A stretch of DNA of 64,000 nt from contig JAGXSE010000056.1 of NCBI GenBank assembly GCA_018333865.1, positions 86,001 to 150,000 on the forward strand, written 5' to 3'. The notes under the pieces are model-generated. The model was given only the letters and a program-made list of their open reading frames with translations. It did no database searches and was not told the origin of the DNA. Both the position numbers and the translations under genes were made by a program. The first letter of the stretch is position 1. Every line of letters starts with the position of its first letter. This document shows, one piece after another, positions 26,737 to 35,874 of the stretch. This DNA is from Syntrophomonadaceae bacterium. GTDB lineage: Bacteria > Bacillota > PH28-bin88.

Positions 26737-26764
26737 CAAGTCAGGAACCGTCCCCAACTTGCGC
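26736..26764. repeat. 29-bp dispersed repeat, copy 2 (overlaps the 3' end of hisC)
   Basis: On the minus strand this reads GCGCAAGTTGGGGACGGTTC then CTGACTTGC, nearly identical to 7905-7933. It encodes the last residues AQVGDGS of the HisC protein and includes its stop codon. Confidence 0.8.
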
Positions 26765-27850
26765 CAAGGCGTGGCAGAACCTTTCCATTTGCCCGAGGGT
26801 ACCAATTGTAACGCGAATCCACTGGTCCAACCCAAAAGGCTCGCCTGCCCTGACAATGACACCCCGCCGCAAAAGCTGGTCATAAACCAGGCGGCTGTTT
26901 CCTTTAACATTGATCAAAACGAAATTGGCCTGGGTGGGGATAAATTCAAGCCCCAACTCGGCCAGCTTTTGATACAAATAATTCTTGCCTGCTTCATTGA
27001 CCTGACAGCTAAGGTTCAGATGGCTGGCATCTGCCAATGCGGCCATAGCTGCAGCCTGGGCCAGAGAGTTAACATTAAAGGGCTCCTTAACCCGGTTAAT
27101 CCAGGCTATTACCTCGGGTACCGCCGCCGCATAGCCAACCCGCAAGCCCGCCAGACCGTAAATCTTGGAAAAGGTCCTTAAAACAATTAAATTAGCTTGT
27201 CCCCGGCGGATGTACTCCATCCCGTCCGGAAATCCGGGGTCTGTCACATATTCCCGGTAAGCCTCATCCAAAACCACCAGGACTTCGGGCGGCACAGCCG
27301 CCAGAAACCTGTCCAGGGCCGCCTTTGTTACAATAGTTCCAGTTGGATTATTGGGGTTGCAGATAAAGACCAGTTTGGTAAAATGGTTAATCTCTGCCTG
27401 CATTGCTTCCAGGTCATGGGTAAAATCTTTCAAGGCCACTTTGCGAGCAGCGGCTCCAGCGACCAAAACAACAAATTCATATTCGGAGAAGGTTGGCGCA
27501 GCCATCACGGCCTGATGCTCCGGAGTCAGGTAAGCCAGAGCGATCATCTTAAATATTTCATCAGAACCATTACCGATCAGGAGTTGGTCGGGGCTCAAGC
27601 CCAGGTGCCCTGCCAGGGCAAGGCGTAAAGAGCGGCTAGAGCTGTCCGGGTATTGATTGATACTTCCAGCCTTATCCAAAATAGCCTGCAAGGCTTTAGG
27701 GGATGGACCCAATGGGTTTTCGTTGGAGGCCAGTTTCACCATGTTTTTCAGCCCTAATTCCCGCTCTGCCTCTTCCAGGGGCTTACCAGGCACATAGGGT
27801 TTGATAGCGGAAAGAACCGGCCTCCCTTGCGGGATGGAGTACCTGTTCAT
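26741..27850 (-). CDS. hisC: Histidinol-phosphate/aromatic aminotransferase
   Basis: The 369-residue protein is a class I/II PLP aminotransferase of the HisC branch: KLASNENPLGPSPKAL, then LLIGNGSDEIF, FICNPNNPTGT, LDEAYREYV, and the PLP-lysine motif RTFSKIYGLAGLRVGY. It is the last gene of a paaK - ACT - hisC run on the minus strand and not in a his operon. It may therefore serve aromatic amino acid transamination instead of, or as well as, histidine synthesis. The final six residues QVGDGS come from a dispersed repeat. Confidence 0.92.
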   Translation of the reverse strand: MNRYSIPQGRPVLSAIKPYVPGKPLEEAERELGLKNMVKLASNENPLGPSPKALQAILDKAGSINQYPDSSSRSLRLALAGHLGLSPDQLLIGNGSDEIFKMIALAYLTPEHQAVMAAPTFSEYEFVVLVAGAAARKVALKDFTHDLEAMQAEINHFTKLVFICNPNNPTGTIVTKAALDRFLAAVPPEVLVVLDEAYREYVTDPGFPDGMEYIRRGQANLIVLRTFSKIYGLAGLRVGYAAAVPEVIAWINRVKEPFNVNSLAQAAAMAALADASHLNLSCQVNEAGKNYLYQKLAELGLEFIPTQANFVLINVKGNSRLVYDQLLRRGVIVRAGEPFGLDQWIRVTIGTLGQMERFCHALAQVGDGS

Positions 27851-27879
27851 AGATATTGCTCCTATCTTCCTTGAGTGGT

Positions 27880-28311
27880 CTACATTGAATAGAGTTTTTC
27901 TCCTGCTACTGTTACCACGCCGTTGGCTGCCAGAACGGCAATCGCTTTTTCTACCTGTTCTACCCGGAAGATTACGAGAGCGCCATTATGCCACCTGCCT
28001 AAAAATGCATAAAGATATTCAATATTGATATTCGCCTGGCCCAGGACCTCCAACACTTCGGCCAGTCCGCCCGGCTGATCGGGGATTTCCACCCCAATTA
28101 CTTCCGTCATGCTGACAGTGAAACTATTTATTTTAAGCACCTGGTAAGCCTCTTCGGGCTGATTCACAATCAATCGCAGGATGCCAAAATCAGAGGTATC
28201 AGCAATAGATAAAGCTCTGATATTGATGCCGTGGTCCGCCAAAAGCCTGGTAACAGCAGCCAGCCGCCCGTATTTGTTCTCCAAAAAAACAGATATCTGC
28301 TTAACCTTCAT
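27880..28311 (-). CDS. Tandem ACT-domain protein
   Basis: The 143-residue protein consists of two ACT domains (about 1-68, KQISVFLENKYGRLAAVTRLLADHGINI; and 69-143, EIPDQPGGLAEVLEVLGQANINIEYLYAF). The ATG at 28311 follows GGAGGAG. Such stand-alone ACT proteins often accompany phenylacetate-CoA ligase genes and are thought to bind an amino acid or aromatic acid as a regulatory ligand. Confidence 0.92.
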   Translation of the reverse strand: MKVKQISVFLENKYGRLAAVTRLLADHGINIRALSIADTSDFGILRLIVNQPEEAYQVLKINSFTVSMTEVIGVEIPDQPGGLAEVLEVLGQANINIEYLYAFLGRWHNGALVIFRVEQVEKAIAVLAANGVVTVAGEKLYSM

Positions 28312-28322
28312 CAAATCTCCTC

Positions 28323-29624
28323 CTATCCCCTTTTGCGGCGGTCAATTACTCTTTTTGCTTTCCCTTCGCTGCGTTCAATTGTTTTGGGCTCTACCAGCTT
28401 TACCTTTACAGTTAACCCCAGAGTTGTTTCCACTTCCCCGGTTATTTTAGCCTCCAGCTGTTCAAGACGCCGGACCTGATCGGAAAACAATTCTTCCGAG
28501 ACTTCCACCCAGACTTCCAAGGTATCTAGGTTACCCTGGCGGTCCACGATCAAGAGGTAATGGGGTTCTGTCTCCCCAATTTCCAGCAATACGCTTTCTA
28601 TCTGGGAAGGAAAGACATTAACGCCGCGGATAATCAACATGTCGTCTGTTCTGCCGGTAACCCGGGCCATCCGCACATGAGTGCGGCCACAGGCACAAGG
28701 TTCAATGGTTAAACGGGAGATGTCCCTTGTCCGGTACCTGAGCATCGGCAAAGCCTCTTTGGTAAGGGAAGTAAAGACCAATTCTCCGGTTGCGCCGTAG
28801 GGCAATGTCTCCCCTGTGTCGGGATTTATTATTTCCGGAATGAAGTGATCTTCCCACACATGCAGCCCCTCTTTGCAGTGGCACTCCATCGACACACCCG
28901 GTCCGATTATCTCGCTCAGGCCGAAAATATCAACAGCGCTGATGGCGAGTTTTTTCTCTATTTCCCGTCTCATGCTTTCAGTCCATGGCTCGGCGCCAAA
29001 AATACCGCATTTGAGCTTAAAATCTGCCGGGGAAAGGCCCATTTCCTCCATCACTTCGGCAATAAACAGGGCATAAGAAGGGGTGCAGGTTAAAACGGTA
29101 CTGCCGAAGTCTTTCATCAACATGACCTGACGCTTGGTATTTCCGCCCGAGATTGGTATTACCGAAGCGCCGATGCGTTCGGCGCCGTAATGCACTCCTA
29201 ATCCTCCGGTAAAAAGGCCGTAACCGTAGGCATTATGGATTATATCGTTCTTCCCTGCCCCTCCGCATACCAGGGAACGAGCCATCAATTCCGCCCAAGT
29301 GTTAATGTCGTTGCGGGTATATCCAACTACTGTCGGCTTGCCGGTTGTCCCTGAGGAGGCATGGATCCTGACAACTTCACTAAGCGGAACTGCAAACATG
29401 TCATAAGGGTAATTATCCCTCAGATCCTGTTTTACAGTAAAAGGAAGCTTGGATAGGCCGGCAAGGGACGTCAGATCACCTGGCTCAAATCCTTTTTCCT
29501 GCATGGCCTTGCGATAATGGGGCACGTTGTGATAGGCTCTCTCCACTGTAGTTCTAAGCCGCTCCAGTTGCAGGCACTCCAACTCATCCCTGGTTATTCG
29601 CTCATAACGTTCGTTCCAGAACAC
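28323..29624 (-). CDS. paaK: Phenylacetate-CoA ligase family protein
   Basis: The 433-residue protein has the AMP-binding P-loop [14 protein letters not shown], the motif [16 protein letters not shown], and the C-terminal hinge and domain typical of PaaK ([23 protein letters not shown]). The start is GTG at 29624 after AGGAGGT. It activates phenylacetate or a related aryl acid to its CoA thioester. In anaerobes it usually works with indolepyruvate:ferredoxin oxidoreductase in aromatic amino acid catabolism; those genes are not in the window. Confidence 0.93.
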   Translation of the reverse strand: MFWNERYERITRDELECLQLERLRTTVERAYHNVPHYRKAMQEKGFEPGDLTSLAGLSKLPFTVKQDLRDNYPYDMFAVPLSEVVRIHASSGTTGKPTVVGYTRNDINTWAELMARSLVCGGAGKNDIIHNAYGYGLFTGGLGVHYGAERIGASVIPISGGNTKRQVMLMKDFGSTVLTCTPSYALFIAEVMEEMGLSPADFKLKCGIFGAEPWTESMRREIEKKLAISAVDIFGLSEIIGPGVSMECHCKEGLHVWEDHFIPEIINPDTGETLPYGATGELVFTSLTKEALPMLRYRTRDISRLTIEPCACGRTHVRMARVTGRTDDMLIIRGVNVFPSQIESVLLEIGETEPHYLLIVDRQGNLDTLEVWVEVSEELFSDQVRRLEQLEAKITGEVETTLGLTVKVKLVEPKTIERSEGKAKRVIDRRKRG

Positions 29625-29742
29625 GCGAGAACCTCCTGTTCATCAAAAATGAGGCAAAACTAAAAACATATTAAAAGATGTTTATTCTAGATGACTTCGA
29701 TTAAACCTGCTTTCCCCATCCAAAAAAAGAATTTTTGCCTGG

Positions 29743-31104
29743 TCAAAGAGGAATCTTGTTTACCCTCGCATCACGGTAGTTCTTCTTGCCGTCGTAGGAA
29801 AATACCATGCTCTTGCCTTCTACAACAGTTTCCAAGTGCACAGGCCTGCCCCACAAGAGATATACATAAGGCAGGGTTTTTTCCAAATAAGGAACATCCA
29901 GTTCTCCTTCCTCAAAAGCATGCCGCAAATAAAGTTCCCCCCTGTTCCGGTAGTCTGCGTCTTCTACAAGGATAACAGGAACACCGCAATTGAACAGATT
30001 TTTAATTAGCTGTTCCTTAACAGTCTCCGCCTGCCGGTCTTTTATTACCCAATCAGCGCCGGCCTTTTGAAACAGATACAGGTTCAGTTCTGCAATTATT
30101 TTGGGAGTTAAATAGGTACGCAGAAAGGAAATATCGTTTTCCGTCTGTCTGACCAGGAAAGCCAGCTTTGGATCAGCCCCTTGTTCAATTTCTTCAAATA
30201 TTTTTAAGCCCAGGAGATAAGGATTAACGCGCAAATTGGAAGGCTGAATGACACCTGCATGCATTTTACTGAATTCAATAGCTTCTGTTTCGTCTAAATC
30301 TAACTCCCGCATAATCCGCAAGTGCCAGTAGGTCGCCCAGCCTTCATTAACTATTTTGGTTTGCATCTGGGGCCAAAAATACTGGATTTCCTCTCGTACC
30401 ATGTTCAAAACATCCCGCTGCCATTCCTCCAAGGCTGGACTATGCTCACCGATAAACCTTAATAAATCTTTTTCCGGATGTGCAGGCAGCCTTCTTTTAG
30501 GCATGCCGGTTTCCCCGTTTAGTTCCGGCTGTCCTGATTTCCATAAATCGTCATAAGGACCTGCTATTTTTTTTTCATTTGCCTCTTCTTTTTTTTCCGG
30601 TTTTGGCCACAGGCTAAAATCTCCGTGTTCTTGCAAGGCCAACAGCGCATCTAACAGGTTCTCCACCCTGGCTCTCCCGAACTTAAACTCATATTGGCGA
30701 ATTCGCTCAGCATTCACAGACATGGTCTCGATCATGTTCTTGTTAGTGCCTTTAAAATATTCATTATGCTTAAAAAAATCGCTGTGGGCCAGCACGTGAG
30801 CAACAACCAGCTTGTGCTGCAGCAAGGTATTTCCTTCCAGTAAAAAAGCGTAGCACGGTTTTGTATTAATTACCATTTCGTACATCCGGTTCAGATTGTA
30901 ATCATAAAATGTTTTTAATCGATGAAAGGACTTGCCGAAGCTCCAGTGGGAAAAGCGGGAAGGCATACCATAGGCGCCAAAAGTGTACAGGATATCTGCC
31001 GGGCATATTTCAAACCGCATATCCTCAAAATCAAGCCCCAGGCGGGATGCCGCCGCACAGATATTTTCTATTGCTGCTTGGAGTTCTTTTAAATCGTGAA
31101 CCAT
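29743..31104 (-). CDS. spoVR: SpoVR family protein
   Basis: The 453-residue protein matches SpoVR (PSRFSHWSFGKSFHRLKTFYDYNLNRMYEMVINTKPCYAFLLEGN, VVAHVLAHSDFFKHNEYF, NEGWATYWHLRIM). SpoVR is linked to spore cortex formation and is widely conserved beside yhbH and prkA; its biochemical role is unknown. It is the last gene of this three-gene operon. Confidence 0.94.
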   Translation of the reverse strand: MVHDLKELQAAIENICAAASRLGLDFEDMRFEICPADILYTFGAYGMPSRFSHWSFGKSFHRLKTFYDYNLNRMYEMVINTKPCYAFLLEGNTLLQHKLVVAHVLAHSDFFKHNEYFKGTNKNMIETMSVNAERIRQYEFKFGRARVENLLDALLALQEHGDFSLWPKPEKKEEANEKKIAGPYDDLWKSGQPELNGETGMPKRRLPAHPEKDLLRFIGEHSPALEEWQRDVLNMVREEIQYFWPQMQTKIVNEGWATYWHLRIMRELDLDETEAIEFSKMHAGVIQPSNLRVNPYLLGLKIFEEIEQGADPKLAFLVRQTENDISFLRTYLTPKIIAELNLYLFQKAGADWVIKDRQAETVKEQLIKNLFNCGVPVILVEDADYRNRGELYLRHAFEEGELDVPYLEKTLPYVYLLWGRPVHLETVVEGKSMVFSYDGKKNYRDARVNKIPL

Positions 31105-31130
31105 CTTTTAATACCTCCGCTAAAATCCCT

Positions 31131-32279
31131 TTAAAACATCTTTTTGGCGTCCTGACAGAAAAAAAATGCCTTCAAAGCCTCGAGGACTTCCGTCTTATCC
31201 TTGATTGTAAGCGTCAGTAGTTTGTGGTTTTTTACTTTTCTGAGGGTAGTCATCAGAGTGCTGCTGCGGTAATAAGGGTTAATAATCTCACCGTAGCCAA
31301 ATAAAGAGCTGGCATCTGCCAATTTTTCCACCAGTTCGGCACACAATTCGTTATCTGATGGCAGATTATCACCGTCAGTAAAATGAAAAGGGTATAAATT
31401 AAAGTCCTCTGGTGGAAATCTTTCCTTAATCAACTTCAGCGCCAGTTGGTAAACTGAGGAGCACTTGGTCCCTCCGCTTTCCCCCCTGGTGAAAAACTCT
31501 TCTTCACTTACCTCCCTGGCCCTGGTATGGTGGGCAAGGAATACAATATCCACTTCCTTATATTTGCTGCGCAAAAATTTTGTCATCCAGAAGAAAAAGC
31601 TGCGGGCAATATACTTTTCAAAAGTACCCATAGACCCGGAGGTGTCCATCATGGCCAGGACAACTGCACTTGTCTCCCTGCGGGGCTCTTGGGTCCAGGT
31701 CCTAAACCTCAAATCCTCTGGCTTTAATCCCCCCGCACGCGGGTCTCCCCGCAAGGCATTGCGCTTATAATTAGCCAGAATGGTCCTTTTTTTATCGAGA
31801 TTTCCGATTATGCCGCAGGATCTGATATCATTGAAACGAAAGGCTTCTTTTTCCGCCAGTTTTTCTCTCTTTTCCTGCAGGTTAGGGAGGCAGAGTTCCG
31901 CAAAAACCAGGCCCGCCAACTCTTCAAGCGTAATTTCCGATTCGTAGTAGTCCACCCCCGGTTGTTCACCGGCACCACCCGCACCTTGGCTGTTTTGTTC
32001 CTTGCCAATAACTTCTCCCGGCCTGCTTGCCAAAGTGCCGTGCCCGACATGCCTTTGCCTGTTGACATTGAATCTAAAGCTGTATTCATCCAGGGAGCGA
32101 ATAGGGACCCGGATAACTTTTTTGCCTGCCGCATAAATTATGCTTTCTTCACTTACCATATCAGCCAGGTTGTTTTTAATGGCGGCTTTTACTTTTTCGA
32201 TATGCCGGCACTGATCCAAGTGTCCTTTTCTGTGTAAGGACCAGTCTTCACGGGATATTACCAGTGTTTTCCTATCCAT
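31131..32279 (-). CDS. yhbH: YhbH/YeaH family sporulation protein with VWA-like domain
   Basis: The 382-residue protein belongs to the DUF444 family. The N-terminal third binds nucleic-acid-like partners in some predictions (RVPIRSLDEYSFRFNVNRQRHVGHG). The C-terminal two thirds form a von Willebrand A-like domain with the MIDAS motif MMDTSGSMG. It lies between prkA and spoVR, the conserved order, and is expected in stress response or sporulation. Confidence 0.94.
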   Translation of the reverse strand: MDRKTLVISREDWSLHRKGHLDQCRHIEKVKAAIKNNLADMVSEESIIYAAGKKVIRVPIRSLDEYSFRFNVNRQRHVGHGTLASRPGEVIGKEQNSQGAGGAGEQPGVDYYESEITLEELAGLVFAELCLPNLQEKREKLAEKEAFRFNDIRSCGIIGNLDKKRTILANYKRNALRGDPRAGGLKPEDLRFRTWTQEPRRETSAVVLAMMDTSGSMGTFEKYIARSFFFWMTKFLRSKYKEVDIVFLAHHTRAREVSEEEFFTRGESGGTKCSSVYQLALKLIKERFPPEDFNLYPFHFTDGDNLPSDNELCAELVEKLADASSLFGYGEIINPYYRSSTLMTTLRKVKNHKLLTLTIKDKTEVLEALKAFFFCQDAKKMF

Positions 32280-32299
32280 TTTTTCACTCCCTTATTGCA

Positions 32300-34192
32300 T
32301 CAGCGGTTTAACAAACTGCCGGTGTACTTGAGCAGTTCGTTTGCGCAGAGGTGGCAATAACCGTATTCAGAGATCAAACGCTCCACCACGGCATTTATTC
32401 TTTTCAATTGCTCGGGGTCCGGCGTCTTAACAGAAGCAGTTATTTTCACCACGTCCTTTAAATCGGCAAACAGTTTTTTTTCAATGGCCTCGCGTAACAC
32501 TTCATGGGATTTATGGTCAAAGATTCTATTTTTTCTGGCATAAACAGAAAGCCGGATTAAGATTTCTTCCCGAAAAGCCTTTTTGCCGTTCTCTGTAACC
32601 CCGATCTGTTCTTCAATCGATCGCATCAGGCGCTCGTCGGCCTTCAGTTCTTCATCGGTGATCGGGTCCCTGACCTTTGCCCCGCTGCAATACGCTTCAA
32701 CATTATCCAGATAATTCTCAAACAAAGCCCGGGCAGATTCTTCGTATGAATAGACAAATGCCCGCTGCACTTCCTTTTTGGCAACATCGTCAAATTCCTG
32801 GCGCGCCAGCACAATATAGTTAATCAGCTTTTCTTTCTCTTCCTTGGATATTGAAGGATGCTGGTCTAATCCATCTTTTAAAGACCTGAGAATGTCCAGG
32901 GCATTGATGCACCTGGTATCTTTGCTGATCAAGGCGCTGGATATCCTGTTAAAAACATACCGGGGATCTACACCGCTCATCCCCTCCCCTTCCGCCTCGT
33001 TCATCAATTCGACCACATCTTTTTGTTGATAACCCTCGACATCTTCTCCGTCGTACAGCTTCATTTTCTTAACTAAATCAATACCCTGCTTCCTCGATTC
33101 TTTTAACCGGGACAGAACGGAAACCATGGCGGCAACATGCAGTGTGTTGGGAGCAATATGCACTTTAATGTCTCCCTGAGCGATCAGTTTCTGGTAAATA
33201 TTAACTTCCTCAGAAACTTTCAAGTTGTATGGAACCGGAATTACCAGCATTCTGGAACGCAAAGCCTCGTTTTTAGGGTTGGCCACAAATGAACGGTATT
33301 CCGCTTCATTGGTATGGGCAATAACTATTTCATCCGCATAAATCAGAGCATACCGGCCAGCCTTGAAGTTTCCTTCCTGGGAAAGACTAAGCAAGTTATA
33401 AAGGAATTTCTCGTCACACTTTAACATCTCCTGGAATTCCATTATCCCCCGGTTGGCTCTATTCAGTTCCCCATCAAAGCGGTAGGCCCGGGGATCGGAT
33501 TCTGAACCAAACTCGGAGATGGTCGAAAAATCAATTGAGCCAGTAAGCTCGGCAATATCCTGGGACTTTGGATCGGAAGGACTGAAGGTCCCGATCCCAA
33601 CCCTCGTTTCTTCATCAAACAAAACCCGGTGCACCCGGACGTCTTCCGCCCGCCCGGCATAAACCTCTTCCACCATCAGCTTGCACGAAGGGCAAAGGTT
33701 GCCTTCAATATAGACCCCGTACTCCTCTTGAAACTTCCCCCTTAAGGCTTTGGGAATCAAGTGGAGGGGCTCCTCGTGCATGGGGCAGTTTTTAATAGCA
33801 TAGACAGCTCCGGCGTCGGTTCTGGTGTATCTTTCCAGGCCCCTTTTCAACATGCTCACAATTGTTGATTTGCCGCCGCTGACAGGACCCATCAAGAGTA
33901 AAATCCTTTTCCTTACCTCCAGTCGTTTGGAGGCTGAATGAAAGTAATCTTCCACCAGCCGGGAGAGCATCCGGTTAAGCCCAAATATTTCTCTGGCGAA
34001 GAACTGGTATTTTTTTATGCCACCTGTTTCCTCGACACCTTCACTGATAATCATGTCATATATACGGGCATGCGCCAGCCTGGCCACCGCAGGCTGCTGG
34101 CGGACCAATTCCAGGTATTCCGCAAAACTACCCTCCCATCTTAATCTTTCTTCCTTCTCTCTGTGCTCTTCCAGCAGACGGATAAAATCCAC
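32300..34192 (-). CDS. prkA: PrkA serine protein kinase/AAA protein
   Basis: The 630-residue protein has the PrkA AAA domain with Walker A LLMGPVSGGKSTIVSMLKRG, the segment PMHEEPLHLIPKALR, the zinc-like pair CPSC in GNLCPSCKLMVEEVYAG, and the C-terminal kinase-like domain. The start is GTG at 34192. PrkA heads the prkA-yhbH-spoVR operon and is active in sporulation in Bacillus, where recent work suggests an ATP-dependent protease role as well as kinase activity. Confidence 0.95.
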   Translation of the reverse strand: MDFIRLLEEHREKEERLRWEGSFAEYLELVRQQPAVARLAHARIYDMIISEGVEETGGIKKYQFFAREIFGLNRMLSRLVEDYFHSASKRLEVRKRILLLMGPVSGGKSTIVSMLKRGLERYTRTDAGAVYAIKNCPMHEEPLHLIPKALRGKFQEEYGVYIEGNLCPSCKLMVEEVYAGRAEDVRVHRVLFDEETRVGIGTFSPSDPKSQDIAELTGSIDFSTISEFGSESDPRAYRFDGELNRANRGIMEFQEMLKCDEKFLYNLLSLSQEGNFKAGRYALIYADEIVIAHTNEAEYRSFVANPKNEALRSRMLVIPVPYNLKVSEEVNIYQKLIAQGDIKVHIAPNTLHVAAMVSVLSRLKESRKQGIDLVKKMKLYDGEDVEGYQQKDVVELMNEAEGEGMSGVDPRYVFNRISSALISKDTRCINALDILRSLKDGLDQHPSISKEEKEKLINYIVLARQEFDDVAKKEVQRAFVYSYEESARALFENYLDNVEAYCSGAKVRDPITDEELKADERLMRSIEEQIGVTENGKKAFREEILIRLSVYARKNRIFDHKSHEVLREAIEKKLFADLKDVVKITASVKTPDPEQLKRINAVVERLISEYGYCHLCANELLKYTGSLLNR

Positions 34193-34366
34193 TGGCTCTT
34201 TCCCCCCTTTTTATCGCAATGTTTGTTCGATATAAGACCAGGAACAATATATTTATATGCGGCCTTCTAAGTGCAAAGACTGTGCTGTGATAACCCCCTT
34301 GTGCAATATGAAAAACTGGAATATTATTAACACGATAGCAGAAACTATGGAATGAGGTGATGGCTT

Positions 34367-34741
34367 TTGGGTTATAAATTTGAGTTCACCTGGCTGCTTC
34401 GCCTGCCTGTAAATGAGCTCCCTGCACACCCCGGGGAAAAAAAGGGCGAAGGAGAAAACCTTCTTTTGTGGAAACGCTCCAGCGGAAACATTATCTTAGG
34501 TTTTTTCCGGGAAGGGTACAAGCTATCTCACCCGGTCGGCATGGATGTAATTATTCTCACCAAAGAAGAGGAGGCCATCGGTATCGGCCGGATTTTAAAA
34601 TCAGAAATTTACCAATTGCCCGACGGTTCAATAACTACTGTAGTGGAATTTTCTGTCCGGCGATTATTCGACCCGCATGAGCGAACAGTTATCACCAGGG
34701 TGATCCGAGAAATGTATGGGTCCCCGTCCCATAAAACCTAG
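34367..34741 (+). CDS. Conserved-looking protein of unknown function, 124 aa
   Basis: The TTG start at 34367 lies seven bases after GAGGTG. The protein is rich in beta-type segments (KFEFTWLLRLPVNEL, NLLLWKRSSGNIILGFF, GMDVIILTKEEEAIGIGRILKSEI, TTVVEFSVRRLF) and may be a small beta barrel. DUF6917/DUF4479-like folds were considered but I cannot support a family. No signal peptide or cysteine is seen. It starts 175 bases from prkA, divergently transcribed. Confidence 0.6.
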   Translation: MGYKFEFTWLLRLPVNELPAHPGEKKGEGENLLLWKRSSGNIILGFFREGYKLSHPVGMDVIILTKEEEAIGIGRILKSEIYQLPDGSITTVVEFSVRRLFDPHERTVITRVIREMYGSPSHKT

Positions 34742-34822
34742 TGTATAGATGGACTTATTTGGGCAGAATTATAACGCAATCAAAATTACCGACACATAAT
34801 ACCGTCCAGGTGGAGGTGATTA

Positions 34823-34984
34823 ATGGTGCCATATCTCTGCCCTCAATGTGCAAGAACTTCCAAGCTACCGGATTACTGCTGCGGATCCTCCATGTCTAGC
34901 CGTGGATCCTATGCCTGTCGAAAATGCGGTAAAAGCAGCCCAACCCAGCAGAATTGTTGCGGCCAGCCTATGAGTTTGATGTAA
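34823..34984 (+). CDS. 53-aa Cys-rich double zinc-knuckle protein
   Basis: The ATG at 34823 follows a perfect GGAGGTG at 34812-34818. The 53 residues contain two similar halves, each a CxxC followed by a CC: CPQC ... YCCGSSM and CRKC ... NCCGQPM. The CCGxPM ending recalls the metal site of desulforedoxin, but the spacing differs. A strong terminator follows six bases after the stop. A zinc or iron site is very likely; the function is unknown. Confidence 0.7.
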   Translation: MVPYLCPQCARTSKLPDYCCGSSMSSRGSYACRKCGKSSPTQQNCCGQPMSLM

Positions 34985-34990
34985 CCAGAA

Positions 34991-35034
34991 GCAAAAGGCC
35001 AGCTTCCTGCCGGAGCTGGCCTTTTGCTTCTTTT
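34991..35034 (+). terminator. Rho-independent terminator after the 53-aa Cys-rich gene
   Basis: A 14-bp perfect stem, GCAAAAGGCCAGCT (34991-35004) with AGCTGGCCTTTTGC (35014-35027), is followed by TTCTTTTGG. Confidence 0.9.
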
Positions 35035-35111
35035 GGTTAAAAAGCGAACCTTGCATTCCATTTTATGCCATTATATAATAGAGTGAGACTTGGGGAAGGA
35101 GGGAATAATGT

Positions 35112-35849
35112 TTGCTTATTAACAAAGACTATTTTTTAGAAACAAATGGACTATTGTCTTTTGCCGGGGGGATTGTTTATCCGGAACCCGATGTCCGGCG
35201 CTTGCAGGATCTACGGCATGTGCTTTATCAGGATACACCAATGGACGGCAGCACCCCTCTTTATTACATGTACCGGGGTGTTTTACGCCGCCAGGACTTG
35301 GACACTTTTTCATCCCATAATATTCGCTATGATATCACTGTACTGGTACCCGGCACCATCAACAGGGAATACATTAAAACAGTGGGCCATTTTCATCCGT
35401 TAAAGGCTAATGGCTGCAATACTTTTCCGGAGTATTACGAGGTTATGTGGGGAGAAGCTATTTACATCCTGCAGAAAAACTCTCGCAGCGGCGATGTAGA
35501 AGAGATCATGGCAATAGAGGCCCAGAAAGGGGATAAGGTATTTATCCCGCCAAACTATGGCCATATTACCATTAACTCTGGCGATACCCCACTGGTGATG
35601 TGCAATTTAATTGAGAAAAATTTTTCCTCCCTTTATGAACCTTTCAGAGACAAAAAGGGGGCTGCCTATTACTACATTCAGGGGGATAATCGAAAGGGCG
35701 AATTTGTTAAAAACGAAAACTACCATAATTCTGTTGGGCTCAAAATGGTGGCTGCCCCAAACCTGCCCCAACCCATGGACGAAGTGAGGAACAAGACCCT
35801 CTATGAAGCATTCATCGGCAACCCCGCAGCCTTTGCCATTCTTACTTAA
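35112..35849 (+). CDS. Cupin-type glucose-6-phosphate isomerase
   Basis: The TTG start at 35112 follows AAGGAGGG at 35096-35103. The 245-residue protein has the cupin PGI signature: TVGHFHP (metal His pair), PEYYEVMWGEAIYILQ (metal Glu), and VFIPPNYGHITINSG (second His). This metal-dependent isomerase interconverts glucose-6-phosphate and fructose-6-phosphate and is best known from Archaea, occurring sporadically in Bacteria. It is longer than the archaeal form of about 190 residues, with an extra C-terminal part (QGDNRKGEFVKNENY onward). Confidence 0.88.
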   Translation: MLINKDYFLETNGLLSFAGGIVYPEPDVRRLQDLRHVLYQDTPMDGSTPLYYMYRGVLRRQDLDTFSSHNIRYDITVLVPGTINREYIKTVGHFHPLKANGCNTFPEYYEVMWGEAIYILQKNSRSGDVEEIMAIEAQKGDKVFIPPNYGHITINSGDTPLVMCNLIEKNFSSLYEPFRDKKGAAYYYIQGDNRKGEFVKNENYHNSVGLKMVAAPNLPQPMDEVRNKTLYEAFIGNPAAFAILT

Positions 35850-35874
35850 AAAAGGGGCCGTTGGGCCCTTTTTT
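35845..35874. terminator. Bidirectional terminator between the cupin PGI and the lipoprotein gene
   Basis: AAAGGGGCC (35851-35859) and GGGCCCTTT (35863-35871) form a stem with A and T runs on both sides, serving both converging genes. Confidence 0.85.

Noticed and set aside
34193..34366. tRNA or small RNA gene between prkA and the 124-aa gene
   Set aside because: No cloverleaf or strong hairpin was found by eye; it is probably only the divergent promoter region. No tRNA or rRNA gene was recognised anywhere in the window.
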